Below, in pieces: positions 27,280-35,653 of a stretch of DNA of 64,000 nt (position 1 is its first letter; each line of letters starts with the position of its first letter). A program made the position numbers and the translations under genes. Under the pieces are notes generated by a model. That model worked only from the letters and a program-made list of their open reading frames with translations. It had not been told where the DNA came from and ran no database searches. Location: positions 6,041,501 through 6,105,500 of the forward strand of contig NZ_JAPEPX010000001.1 of NCBI RefSeq assembly GCF_026339935.1. The letters run 5' to 3'. The DNA comes from Streptomyces sp. NBC_01551. GTDB lineage: Bacteria > Actinomycetota > Actinomycetes > Streptomycetales > Streptomycetaceae.

Positions 27280-27708
27280 ATGTCCGTGGTCCTGGGGTAC
27301 GACGAGTCGCCCGGCGCCGAACGCGCCCTGCACGTGGCGCTCGAAGTCGCCACCGCCTTCGGCGAGCCCCTCGTCCTCGTCTACGGTGCGGCCGCGCCCG
27401 GCGCCGCCGGGGAGGAGTACCGGGCGCACCGCGAGGCCGTCCTCCAGGCGGGGCGCAGCGCCCTCGCGCGGGCCGTCGCCGCCGCCGACGAGGCGGGCGT
27501 CCCCTCCACGGTCGAGGTCGTCGACGAGAAACCGGCCCAGGCCCTGCTCGACGCCGCGCAGCGCCACCGTGCCCGCGTCATCATCGTCGGCAGCTGGGGC
27601 GACAGCCCGATCCGGGGCGCCCTGCTGGGCTCGACCCCGCACAAGCTGCTGCACCTCTCGCCGATCCCCGTGCTGTGCGTGCCGACGGAGGGCGCGGGCA
27701 CGCCGTAG
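27280..27708 (+). CDS. Universal stress protein (UspA family)
   Basis: 142 residues, single Usp domain. VLGYDESPGAERAL at the start and the ATP-binding stretch VGSWGDSPIRGALLGSTPHK (GxxG-x9-G[S/T]) near residues 105-125. AAGGAG precedes the ATG. A single-domain Usp immediately behind an APC permease often works as its cytoplasmic partner or nucleotide-responsive regulator; that role is inferred. Confidence 0.92.
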   Translation: MSVVLGYDESPGAERALHVALEVATAFGEPLVLVYGAAAPGAAGEEYRAHREAVLQAGRSALARAVAAADEAGVPSTVEVVDEKPAQALLDAAQRHRARVIIVGSWGDSPIRGALLGSTPHKLLHLSPIPVLCVPTEGAGTP

Positions 27709-27927
27709 GGGAGCCCCCGTACGGCGGCACCGGGCCCAAGGGCGGCACCGTACCAGCCTTTCGAGGTGTTGCCCGGATGTTTGTCCGTTCGTGATGGTGC
27801 TTCGGCACTGCCCCCACAACTGGCACTAGCGTCCCTTGCCACCCGGGAGCGCGGGTGGACACACGGCACGATTGTCGGAGCCTCCGACCCCGCAGCCCCC
27901 TCCCGGCCCAGGAGCCAAGGAGGCACA

Positions 27928-28623
27928 GTGCTGTCAATCCGCCGGTCGACCGTCGGGAGCTTGTCGCTCGCGTCGAGACATGTGATCGGCACGGGCATCG
28001 TCATCGGTGCCCTCGCCTTCACGCTGATCGCGTTGCTGATCCCCGTGCAGAAATTCGGCGGAACGACCGCCGCCGCCGCAACGGCCCCGGCCGGTACGGA
28101 CGACGGCGCCGGGACCATCAGCACGGCCTTCGGGCCCCTGACAGCCCAGGACCGGGACTTCATCCGCAAGGTGAGGCTCGCCGGACTCTGGGAACTGCCC
28201 GCAGGACGTCAGGCCCTGCAGCGCGGGACGCGCCCCACGGTGCGTACCGCCGGGCAGCACCTGATCGAGGGTCATACCGAACTGGACCGGCGGGTCATCG
28301 AAGTGGGCCAGGCCCTCGGCGTCGATCTGCCCAACCAGCCCACCGACCAACAGCAGGACTGGCTCCGCCAGATGGACCAGGCCCAGGGAGCCCAGTACGA
28401 ACGGCTCTTCGTCCAGCTGCTGCGCCGGGCCCACGGCAAGGTCTTCACGCTGGTGGCCCAAATCCGGGCGCAGACACGCAACTCCATGGTGCGGGCCCTG
28501 GCCAACGACGCCAACACCACCGTCCTGGACCACATCACGGTCCTGGAGGACAGCGGACTGGTCGATTTCGACGGCCTCGCGGACGCCTCCCCGGCCCCCT
28601 CCCCTTCCCGACCGACGAAGTGA
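27928..28623 (+). CDS. Membrane-anchored DUF4142 protein
   Basis: 231 residues from a GTG after AAGGAGG. One N-terminal membrane helix (VIGTGIVIGALAFTLIALLI), then a ferritin-like all-helical DUF4142 domain: LTAQDRDFIRKVRLAGLWEL, AGQHLIEGHTELDRRV, LGVDLPNQPTDQQQ. The bulk should face outside the membrane. Its biochemical role is unknown. It starts a two-gene unit with the DUF1996 gene nine bases downstream. Confidence 0.85.
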   Translation: MLSIRRSTVGSLSLASRHVIGTGIVIGALAFTLIALLIPVQKFGGTTAAAATAPAGTDDGAGTISTAFGPLTAQDRDFIRKVRLAGLWELPAGRQALQRGTRPTVRTAGQHLIEGHTELDRRVIEVGQALGVDLPNQPTDQQQDWLRQMDQAQGAQYERLFVQLLRRAHGKVFTLVAQIRAQTRNSMVRALANDANTTVLDHITVLEDSGLVDFDGLADASPAPSPSRPTK

Positions 28624-28632
28624 AGTGATCGC

Positions 28633-30024
28633 ATGAGCCAAAAGGGCCATAAACGCCGCCTCAAGCCCGCACACAAGGCCATCGCCGTGGTGTCCGCCCT
28701 CGTACTGGGCGGCGGCGGGGTCGTGATCATCGCCCAGGGCGCCTCCGCGGGGCAGGGATCCCGCAACGCCCCGGTGACCGCGACCATCGACTGCCCCGAC
28801 GTGGGCGACCAGCTGCGCACCGTTCCCGACGCGGCGCGGGGCGACGTGGACGAGAACCTCGCCCAGCTCGACACCCAGATCGCCGACGCCTACCAGCGGC
28901 TGTCCACGGGCAAGGCCCGCGGCGACGCCCTGCTCGGCGAGCTGAAGCAGAAGCGGGGCCAGACCATCAACCGCCTCTCCGACTCGATAGGGAAGGCCGC
29001 CGAGCGCCCCAACGGCCTGGATTCGCTCAGTGCCTGCACGATGAAGCAGGCCGCGGCCGCCGATCCCGCGGACGAGGCCCCGGGCGGGAACGCCAACGCG
29101 AAGAACGCCGCCCCGCAGTCACAGCAGACCGCCCAGGCCAAGGGCGGCCCGGCGCGCAGCGACTTCGTCTCCATTTCCTCCATACGCCCCAATGTGAAGA
29201 CACCCGGCAACCGGGCCGGCGCGTCCACCGGTTCGTTCTCAGTCCAGTGCGGCCGCAACGAGAACAACCACTTCAACCCGGACAACGTGATCGTGGCCCC
29301 CGGAGTGAGCAACGGCGCCCACCACATGCACGACTACGTCGGCAACAAGACCACCGACGCCTTCTCCACCAACAAGAGCCTCGCCGCCTCCGGCACCACC
29401 TGCACCAACGGCGACCAGTCCACTTACTACTGGCCCGTGCTGCGCCTGCGCGACGGCCGCGCCGAGAAGGACGTCAACGCACCCGGCGGCGGCCAGGACG
29501 CCAACATCGGCACGATCCTGAAGCCGAAGCAGGTGACGATCGACTTCAAGGGCAGCCCGAACAGCCGGGTCACGGCCATGCCGCGGTTCCTGCGGATCAT
29601 CACCGGTGACGCCAAGGCCTTCACCAACGGGCCGGGCAACGCCAACGCCTCCTGGAGCTGCACCGGATTCGAGAACCGCCAGTTGAAGGACAAGTACCCG
29701 GTGTGCCCCAAGGGCAGCGACGTGGTGCGCACCTTCAAGTTCCAGAGCTGCTGGGACGGCAAGAACGTCGACAGCGCCAACCACCGCACCCACGTGGCCT
29801 TCGCCAACGGCAACGGCAGCTGCCCGAACGGCTTCAAGGCCATCCCGCAGCTGGTGCAGCGGATCGTCTACTCGGTGCCGGCCGGCTCCAAGTTCGCCGT
29901 GGACAGCTTCCCCGAGCAGCTGCACAAGCCGGTGACCGACCACGGCGACTTCATCAACGTCATGTCGGACCGCCTGATGGCCAACGCGGTGGGCTGCATC
30001 AACGGCGGCCGCGCGTGCAGGTGA
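28633..30024 (+). CDS. Secreted DUF1996 protein
   Basis: 463 residues. A twin-basic N terminus (KGHKRRLKPAHK) and one hydrophobic segment (AIAVVSALVLGGGGVVIIAQ) make a signal peptide or anchor. Residues 30-180 form a helical, Ala/Gln-rich stretch. From about 200 the DUF1996 domain is clear: NPDNVIVAPGVSNGAHHMHD, TTCTNGDQSTYYWPVLR, with six or more Cys likely in disulfides. In fungi and actinobacteria DUF1996 proteins are secreted and of unknown function; the His-rich HHMHD hints at metal binding. Operon partner of the DUF4142 gene. Confidence 0.85.
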   Translation: MSQKGHKRRLKPAHKAIAVVSALVLGGGGVVIIAQGASAGQGSRNAPVTATIDCPDVGDQLRTVPDAARGDVDENLAQLDTQIADAYQRLSTGKARGDALLGELKQKRGQTINRLSDSIGKAAERPNGLDSLSACTMKQAAAADPADEAPGGNANAKNAAPQSQQTAQAKGGPARSDFVSISSIRPNVKTPGNRAGASTGSFSVQCGRNENNHFNPDNVIVAPGVSNGAHHMHDYVGNKTTDAFSTNKSLAASGTTCTNGDQSTYYWPVLRLRDGRAEKDVNAPGGGQDANIGTILKPKQVTIDFKGSPNSRVTAMPRFLRIITGDAKAFTNGPGNANASWSCTGFENRQLKDKYPVCPKGSDVVRTFKFQSCWDGKNVDSANHRTHVAFANGNGSCPNGFKAIPQLVQRIVYSVPAGSKFAVDSFPEQLHKPVTDHGDFINVMSDRLMANAVGCINGGRACR

Positions 30025-30137
30025 CCCCCTGACGGGTCGCCCCCCGAACCTTGACGGGCCGGCCTCCTGACCGGTCGGCCCGCCCCGGAACCTCGGGCGG
30101 CGCGCCCCCTCCCACCCTCCCCAGCGTCGCACCGAGA

Positions 30138-30175
30138 GCGGTGCCGGCCCGAAGCCGACTTCGGGCCGGCACCGC
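30138..30175 (+). terminator. Hairpin after the DUF4142-DUF1996 unit
   Basis: Perfect 17-bp stem (30138-30154 with 30159-30175) and a four-base loop. There is no T-run, which is normal for Streptomyces terminators. Confidence 0.75.
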
Positions 30176-30231
30176 GTACGCGTTTCCGCGCCGAAGGGGC
30201 CCGCGGGCCCTCGAACCACACGAGGAGTGTC

Positions 30232-31020
30232 ATGTCCGGCTCTCGTCACGTCACGGCCGGTCCGTCCGACCAGTACCTCACCCGCAGACTCAGGCGGTCC
30301 TTCGCGGCCGGTGCGGTGGACCAGACCGTCTGCGACCTCCTGTACCGGCGCCACCGCGCCGCCGTCCTCGCCTGCGCGCGCGCCTGCTGCCGGGTTCCGC
30401 AGGACGCGGAGGACCTCGTCTCCGAGGCCTTCATGAGGACCTTCCAGGCCGTCCGGTCCGGCGCGGGACCCCGGGACGGCTGGCGTCCTTACCTCCTGAC
30501 GGTGGTGCGCCACACGGCCGTCGAGTGGCGGGCGGGCGACGGCCGCACCGTCCTGACCCCCGACGTCGAGGCGTGGTGCCGGCCCCGTCCGGCCGGCGGC
30601 GACCCGCAGCGCGAGCTGCTGGACAGCGAGGACCGCCGGCTCGTCGCCCGCTCCTTCCACACCCTGCCGGAGCGCTGGAAGGCCGTGCTGTGGCACACGC
30701 TCGTGGAGGACGACTGCCCGCACCACGTTCCGCTGCTGCTGGGCATCACCCCGAGCGCCGTCTCCTCGCTGGCCTTCCGCGCCCGTGAGGGGCTGCGCGA
30801 GGCGTACCTGAGCGCCCATCTGGAGGCGGCGACCGATGACCGGTGCCGCCACTACAGCGGCGTGCTCGGGGCGGCCGTCCGGCGCCGCGGGGTGCCGGGG
30901 GCACGCGGCCTCGCCCGGCATCTGGCGTCCTGCGGGTCCTGCGCGCGGGCGTACGCCGAGCTGCTCGACCTCGACGCGGTCCTGCGCACGGGAGCCTGCG
31001 CGGTACTCGCGGACCGTTAG
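30232..31020 (+). CDS. ECF sigma factor with C-terminal zinc-finger-like extension
   Basis: 262 residues. Region 2: VDQTVCDLLYRRHRAAVLAC and PQDAEDLVSEAFMRTFQAV. Region 4: LPERWKAVLWHTLVEDD, then a helix-turn-helix (LLLGITPSAVSSLAFRAREG). The last 60 residues contain HYSG...HLASCGSCARAYAELL, an H-x3-CxxC layout like the zinc-binding N-terminal domain of anti-sigma factors, so regulator and sigma may be fused. GAGGAG precedes the ATG at 30232. No separate anti-sigma gene is adjacent. Targets unknown. Confidence 0.88.
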   Translation: MSGSRHVTAGPSDQYLTRRLRRSFAAGAVDQTVCDLLYRRHRAAVLACARACCRVPQDAEDLVSEAFMRTFQAVRSGAGPRDGWRPYLLTVVRHTAVEWRAGDGRTVLTPDVEAWCRPRPAGGDPQRELLDSEDRRLVARSFHTLPERWKAVLWHTLVEDDCPHHVPLLLGITPSAVSSLAFRAREGLREAYLSAHLEAATDDRCRHYSGVLGAAVRRRGVPGARGLARHLASCGSCARAYAELLDLDAVLRTGACAVLADR

Positions 31021-31065
31021 GCGCACGGGCCCGGACGCGCGCGGCCGTCCCGCTCGGAACACACA

Positions 31066-31116
31066 CGGCGGCCCCGGTCCCTCCCGCCGTTCGACGGGGA
31101 GGGACCGGGGCCGCCG
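31066..31116. terminator. Strong bidirectional terminator between convergent genes
   Basis: A 20-bp perfect stem (31066-31085 with 31097-31116), an 11-base loop and a T-rich stretch on the plus side (TTGTCTTTA). It serves the sigma gene and the PucR-like regulator. Confidence 0.88.
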
Positions 31117-31155
31117 GTCGTTGTCTTTACGGGCCGTGCCGCGGGCCGTTGACCG

Positions 31156-32388
31156 TCACAGGCCGTTGACGCGGGCCATGCGCCCCACACCCACCTGGGG
31201 CCGGAAGTCGGCCGTCACGGCGCGCGCCCTGCGGGTCACCCGGGAGTGCTGGCGCCGTACTTGGGCGATGAGACGGCGGCTGCGCAGCGCCATCTCCAGT
31301 TCGAAGCGGGTGCGCGGGTCCCGCAGTCCGGGGCCGAAGAGCTTCTCCAGCTGGCGCATGCGGTAGCGCACGGTCTGCGGGTGCACGCTCAGCGCCTTCG
31401 CCGCCTCGGGCGCGCCACCGCCCTCCAGCCAGGCGAGGAGGGTCACTTCGAGCCGCTCGCTCTGGCGCGGCGTCAGGTCCGCCAGCGGCCGCAGCCAGCG
31501 GGCGGCGAGGGCGTGCGCCAGGGGTTCGTCCTGGAGCAGCAACAGTGTCGAGAGGTGGTCGTCCACGAAGATGGCCCGCGCCTCCATGCCGGAGCGGGCC
31601 GGGGTCAGGGAGAGCAGCCGCAGCGCCCAGCGCAGCGAGGAGGCGGTGTCCCGGAGCGGGACGGTGTGGCCGACGGCGGCGAACCGCCCGCGCAGCGCGG
31701 CCTCCAGGGCGGTACGGGCCTCCGGATCGGGGCTCGGGACGAGCAGGCAGGGCTGGGCGCCGACCATGCCGGCGAGGGCGTCGTCCAGCAGGGCCGCCAG
31801 CTGCTGGGTCTCGCCGGGGGAGGCGAGGGCGACGACCCGTACTTCGGAGGGGAGGGGCCAGCCGGCGGCCCGGGAGAGTTCGACAAGTTGAATCTCGGAC
31901 ATGTTCATGTCACCCGTAAGGGCGGCGAAGAGCTCACGGCGGGCGCGTTCGGGCGCCGTGCCGAGCCCCTCAGGGGGGACGACCTTCAGGGGAGCGGGGT
32001 GCGCCCGTCGGCGCGGATCGGAGTGGGAGTCTGCGTGAGGGGCGCGAGGCCGTGGGATTCCGGGGCTCGCGTCGAGCACGTCGTGCTCGGGCGGGACCGC
32101 GCCCTGCTCCGGGGCCCGCTCGTGTTCCGGGGCCCGGTCGTGCTCGGCGTGCGGGTCCTGCTGCCGCGGCGTCGCGCACTCGTTGTACCCGAGGACGGTC
32201 AGCAGGCTCGCCTCGACCTGCTCCCTGGCCACCTCGTCGTCGATGTCGTCCAGCAACTCGGAGAATCCGGGGATCCCCTCACGGAGCTCCTCCACTATCC
32301 CGGCGGCGAGCGCGGGCAGCTCCTTTCGCAGGACCCGGGTCCATTCCCCGCGGGGACGGGACCAGATGCGGTTCAGAAGTTCGCACAT
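31156..32388 (-). CDS. PucR/CdaR-type helix-turn-helix transcriptional regulator
   Basis: 410 residues. The C terminus has the PucR HTH block: LEVTLLAWLEGGGAPEAAKA, LSVHPQTVRYRMRQLEKLFG, RFELEMALR. The middle (about 150-300) is a degenerate GGDEF-like/PucR sensor region and the N terminus a helical domain, joined by an acidic His/Glu/Pro-rich linker (residues 75-130). The ATG at 32388 is chosen because GAGG lies six bases upstream; in-frame ATGs at 32403 and 32469 are weaker. Divergent from the cytochrome b-NuoF-lipoprotein genes, so it is the obvious candidate to control them. Confidence 0.85.
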   Translation of the reverse strand: MCELLNRIWSRPRGEWTRVLRKELPALAAGIVEELREGIPGFSELLDDIDDEVAREQVEASLLTVLGYNECATPRQQDPHAEHDRAPEHERAPEQGAVPPEHDVLDASPGIPRPRAPHADSHSDPRRRAHPAPLKVVPPEGLGTAPERARRELFAALTGDMNMSEIQLVELSRAAGWPLPSEVRVVALASPGETQQLAALLDDALAGMVGAQPCLLVPSPDPEARTALEAALRGRFAAVGHTVPLRDTASSLRWALRLLSLTPARSGMEARAIFVDDHLSTLLLLQDEPLAHALAARWLRPLADLTPRQSERLEVTLLAWLEGGGAPEAAKALSVHPQTVRYRMRQLEKLFGPGLRDPRTRFELEMALRSRRLIAQVRRQHSRVTRRARAVTADFRPQVGVGRMARVNGL

Positions 32389-32845
32389 TGTTACCTCGTT
32401 CATGCCGGGGTTGACCTGCCCCTTGGAAGGTGACAAGCCGTTCGAGGCCGTCTCCTTGCCCGTCGGCACCTTCGCCGGCGGGGTGGTCGAGCACCTCTAC
32501 TCCTTCCAGGAGCGTGTCATCCACTTGCAGTCCCGCGACTTTGCCTCGATTTTGCCGTCGGGGAGGTGTGGCGGCGGACGAGGCGTCAACCACGTCGCAA
32601 CCGCACCGCTGGAACGGAATCTTCCGGGGGTGCTGGGGTTGATGATGCCGCGCGAGCCAGAAGTTGTCACGATTCGATAAATACTGTGGAGGCATTGCGA
32701 ACCTCCACGATGCTTCTGCACTCCGGCCCCCCGCTCCCCGGTCGGCGAGCAGCATCTCCCGCCCGCCGCGGAGCAGTTCCGACGACTACCCCCGGGCGCC
32801 GAGCGCGAGGTGGAGTGCTCGGGCCCGGGCGTATGGGAGAACTCG
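32389..32845. promoter_or_regulatory. Divergent promoter region, regulator versus electron-transfer genes
   Basis: 457 bp without a supportable gene. An AT-richer island at about 32664-32700 (TTGTCACGATTCGATAAATACTG) is the best place for promoters and a regulator site; I cannot assign -35/-10 pairs with confidence. The rest is GC-rich. Confidence 0.5.
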
Positions 32846-34063
32846 ATGCCCTTGCCCCTGACCCGTACGCCGCGCCCACATCGGGCCCGCCGGACGAGAC
32901 GCCATGCTGGCGCGGCACCCGCCGCGGCCGCCGGACGACGGGCGCTCCGGCGGCCTCCCCTGCTGTCCCCGGGCGGTGGCCCGCGCCCCGCCGCGCTCGC
33001 CCTCGGTGCGCTCGCCGCCCTGTTGTCGCTGGCCGTGGCGGCGCGCGCGGGCGCCCTGACCCGGTTGTGGGACTTCCTCGACTACGGCGCGGGCGTGCTC
33101 TCGCTCGTCTCGCTGACCTCCGCCGTCCTGTGGGGCCTGGCGGCCACCGACCGCAAGGTGCTGACGTCGGGTCACCGGCTGGTCGCCCAGGGGGCGCACC
33201 GCGGACTCGCCGTCTCCGGACTCGGTTTCCTCGCCCTGCACATCTGGGTCAAGGTGGCCGAATCCCACACGGGGGCCGCGTCCATATTCCTGCCCCTCGC
33301 GGACCGGGACAAGCCCGTCCTCATCGGGCTCGGCACCCTCGCCGGCTACCTCTTCGTCGCGGTCGCTGTCTCCGGAGCCGTCCGCAGCGCGTTCGCGACC
33401 AAGGGCCGCTCCATGTGGTGGCGCGCCCTGCACATGGGCGCGTACCCGGCGTGGGGCGCCTCGCTCGTGCACGGGCTCAAGGCCGGCCGTGCCGCGAGCC
33501 CCTGGGTGACCGTGATGTACGGCCTGTGCCTGGCCGGCGTGGCAGCCGTCCTCGCCATCCGCCTGCGGGCCAGGCTGCGGGCCATGCCCGCCCGTCCGGG
33601 AGCCGCCCAGCAGCCGGCCGCTCCCCAGGCGCCGGGGGGCCAGGCGCCGCCCCGGACGCCGCGGCCGTTCGTACGGCAGCCGGCGGAGCAGTCCGGGGAG
33701 CGGCTGACGACCAGGCTGGCGGAGCAGCTGGAGTGGCGGCCCGCGGACGAGCCGGAGCGGCAGGACCCGCCTCCGTTCCGGCCCGCCTACGATCCCTCGT
33801 ACGAGCCGGCCGTGCAGGTCCAGGCGGTGAACCAGCCGTACGAGCAGCCCTTTGAACAGCCCTTCGAGCAGACCTTCGACCAGACGGTCCCGCAGCCGGT
33901 CCTGCCCACGTTTCGGTCCGCCGAACAGCCCGCCGCCCGGGCGGCCTTCACCGCCGAGGCCGTCGGGCGCTACTCCTCCCCCGTGTTCATCCCCAGCATG
34001 CGGGGGCCCGCCCCGGACGGGCTGCCCGGTGAGCAGCTCGACGGGCTGCGGGGGCGTCAGTGA
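32846..34063 (+). CDS. Cytochrome b561/ferric-reductase-like membrane protein
   Basis: 405 residues from the ATG at 32846 (GGGAG upstream). Six membrane helices lie in the first 240 residues. Helix 3 has His pairs in AHRGLAVSGLGFLALHIW (H-x13-H), helix 5 in ALHMGAYPAWGASLVHGL (H-x12-H), the spacing used to hold two b-type hemes in ferric-reductase-like domains. The last 160 residues are disordered, Pro/Gln/Glu-rich, with QPFEQPFEQTF repeats. No flavin domain is fused; the next gene, overlapping by GTGA, brings the flavin and Fe-S centres. A transmembrane electron-transfer role is inferred. Confidence 0.8.
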   Translation: MPLPLTRTPRPHRARRTRRHAGAAPAAAAGRRALRRPPLLSPGGGPRPAALALGALAALLSLAVAARAGALTRLWDFLDYGAGVLSLVSLTSAVLWGLAATDRKVLTSGHRLVAQGAHRGLAVSGLGFLALHIWVKVAESHTGAASIFLPLADRDKPVLIGLGTLAGYLFVAVAVSGAVRSAFATKGRSMWWRALHMGAYPAWGASLVHGLKAGRAASPWVTVMYGLCLAGVAAVLAIRLRARLRAMPARPGAAQQPAAPQAPGGQAPPRTPRPFVRQPAEQSGERLTTRLAEQLEWRPADEPERQDPPPFRPAYDPSYEPAVQVQAVNQPYEQPFEQPFEQTFDQTVPQPVLPTFRSAEQPAARAAFTAEAVGRYSSPVFIPSMRGPAPDGLPGEQLDGLRGRQ

Positions 34064-35508
34064 CGGGCGTGACGTCGCCGGCGCTCGGCTGCGTGGGGCA
34101 GCCGAGACTGCTGGCGGGCCTCGACACCGCCTCGCGGCTCGACCGCGTGGGCCACCTGACCGTGCACGGCGCGCTGCCCCAGTACCGCTCCGAGGACCTC
34201 GTGGAGCTCGCCGAGGCCATCGACCTGAGGGGCCGCGGCGGCGCGGGCTTCCCCTTCGCCCGCAAGATGCGGGCCGTCATCCGGTCCGCGCGGGCCAAGG
34301 AGGGTCGTTCCGCCGTCGTAGTCAACGGCAGCGAGGGCGAACCGAGCTGCCTCAAGGACACCGCGCTGCTGCTGCACGTCCCGCACCTGGTGATCGACGG
34401 CGCCCTGCTGGCCGGCGCCGCGCTCGGCTCCGAGGACGTGGTCCTCGGCGTCACCCGGGACGACGTGGAGCGGTCGGTGCGCGACGCCATCGCCGAACGC
34501 GGCCCGGTCGGCACCCGGCTCCGGGTCACCCGGCTGCCCGAACGCTTCGTCACGGGCGAGGGCACCTCCATGATCAACGGGCTGGACGGCGGCCCCGCGC
34601 TGCCGAACGGCCAGAAGGTACGGACCAGCGAACGCGGACTGGGCGGACTGCCCACCCTGCTGTCCAACACCGAGACGTACGCGCAGCTCGCGGTCGCCGC
34701 ACGGCTCGGCGCGGCGGGCTACAACGCGGTCGGGCTGCCGGCCGAGCCCGGCACCCTGATGCTGACGGTCGGCGGCGCCACGGCCGTCGAGATCCCGAGC
34801 GGGACCTCGCTGGAGTACGTGCTGGAGCTGTGCGGATCCGGCCCCGGCCAGGGCGTCCTGGTCGGCGGTTACCACGGCCGCTGGCTGACCCCGGTGGACG
34901 CGCGCTCGGCGCTGCTCTCCCGGCAGTCCCTCGCCGCGTACGACGCGGTCCTCGGGGCCGGCGCGGTACTGCCGCTGCCCGAGGACACCTGTCCGGCCGG
35001 CGAGGTGGCCCGGGTGACCCGGTGGATGGCGGACGAGTCCGCCGGCCAGTGCGGGCCGTGCGTCAGGGGCCTGCCCGCGCTCGCGACCGCCGTGGAGGAA
35101 GTGGTCGGCGGGGGAGGGCGGGCCGCCTTCGAGGCGGTGGAGGCCCGGATGCGCTCCGTACGGGGCCGGGGCGCGTGCAGCCACCCCGACGGCACGTCCT
35201 CCTTCGTGGCGTCCGCGTTCGCCGTCTTCCCGGACGAGCTGCGCGACCACGCGCTCGGCAGCGGCTGCGGGCGGCGCGTGCTCGGGGCCCTGCCGCTGCC
35301 CGCCGACGAGAACCCCGAACGGCTCGTCGTGGACTGGACGTTGTGCAGGGGACACGGGCTCTGCGTGGACCTGCTGCCCGACGTCGTGCGCCTGGACGCC
35401 GACGGATTCCCGGCGCAGGCGGTCATGCCGGTCCCCGGACGGCTGCGCCCGAAGGCGCTGCGCGCGGTGCGCCGCTGCCCCGCGCTCGCCCTGCGTATCC
35501 AGGAATGA
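34060..35508 (+). CDS. NuoF-like NADH dehydrogenase flavoprotein fused to a ferredoxin domain
   Basis: 482 residues. The NuoF/HoxF fold is clear: RGRGGAGFPFARKM (NADH/FMN loop, residues 58-71), VVNGSEGEPSCLKD, LSNTETYAQ, then SLBB-like and Fe-S domains. The Fe-S motif reads ESAGQCGPCVRG: the first Cys of the usual SCGxCxPC is Ala, leaving two Cys here plus one in GRGACSHPDG. The last 65 residues are a ferredoxin with LCRGHGLCVDLLPD and RRCPALAL (C-x5-C...CP), typical of single-cluster actinobacterial ferredoxins. Start GTG overlaps the cytochrome gene. It probably feeds NAD(P)H electrons into the membrane cytochrome. Confidence 0.85.
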   Translation: MTGVTSPALGCVGQPRLLAGLDTASRLDRVGHLTVHGALPQYRSEDLVELAEAIDLRGRGGAGFPFARKMRAVIRSARAKEGRSAVVVNGSEGEPSCLKDTALLLHVPHLVIDGALLAGAALGSEDVVLGVTRDDVERSVRDAIAERGPVGTRLRVTRLPERFVTGEGTSMINGLDGGPALPNGQKVRTSERGLGGLPTLLSNTETYAQLAVAARLGAAGYNAVGLPAEPGTLMLTVGGATAVEIPSGTSLEYVLELCGSGPGQGVLVGGYHGRWLTPVDARSALLSRQSLAAYDAVLGAGAVLPLPEDTCPAGEVARVTRWMADESAGQCGPCVRGLPALATAVEEVVGGGGRAAFEAVEARMRSVRGRGACSHPDGTSSFVASAFAVFPDELRDHALGSGCGRRVLGALPLPADENPERLVVDWTLCRGHGLCVDLLPDVVRLDADGFPAQAVMPVPGRLRPKALRAVRRCPALALRIQE

Positions 35509-35653
35509 CCTGCCGGTGAACGGCCGCGGCCCGGCCGAGTTCATCGTTTGGCGCGATCTGACAAATTCCGCTTGATCCGAATTTTAAACGCTCCGCAGGT
35601 TCTATGAATAAGGCAGTACACGAAAGCACCGGATGGAACCCGAAGGAGTGATC
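35509..35653 (+). promoter_or_regulatory. AT-rich promoter region before the YxFxxD lipoprotein
   Basis: This stretch includes TTGATCCGAATTTTAAACG, unusually AT-rich for the window, suggesting that the lipoprotein has its own promoter. I could not fix a spaced -35/-10 pair. Confidence 0.4.
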
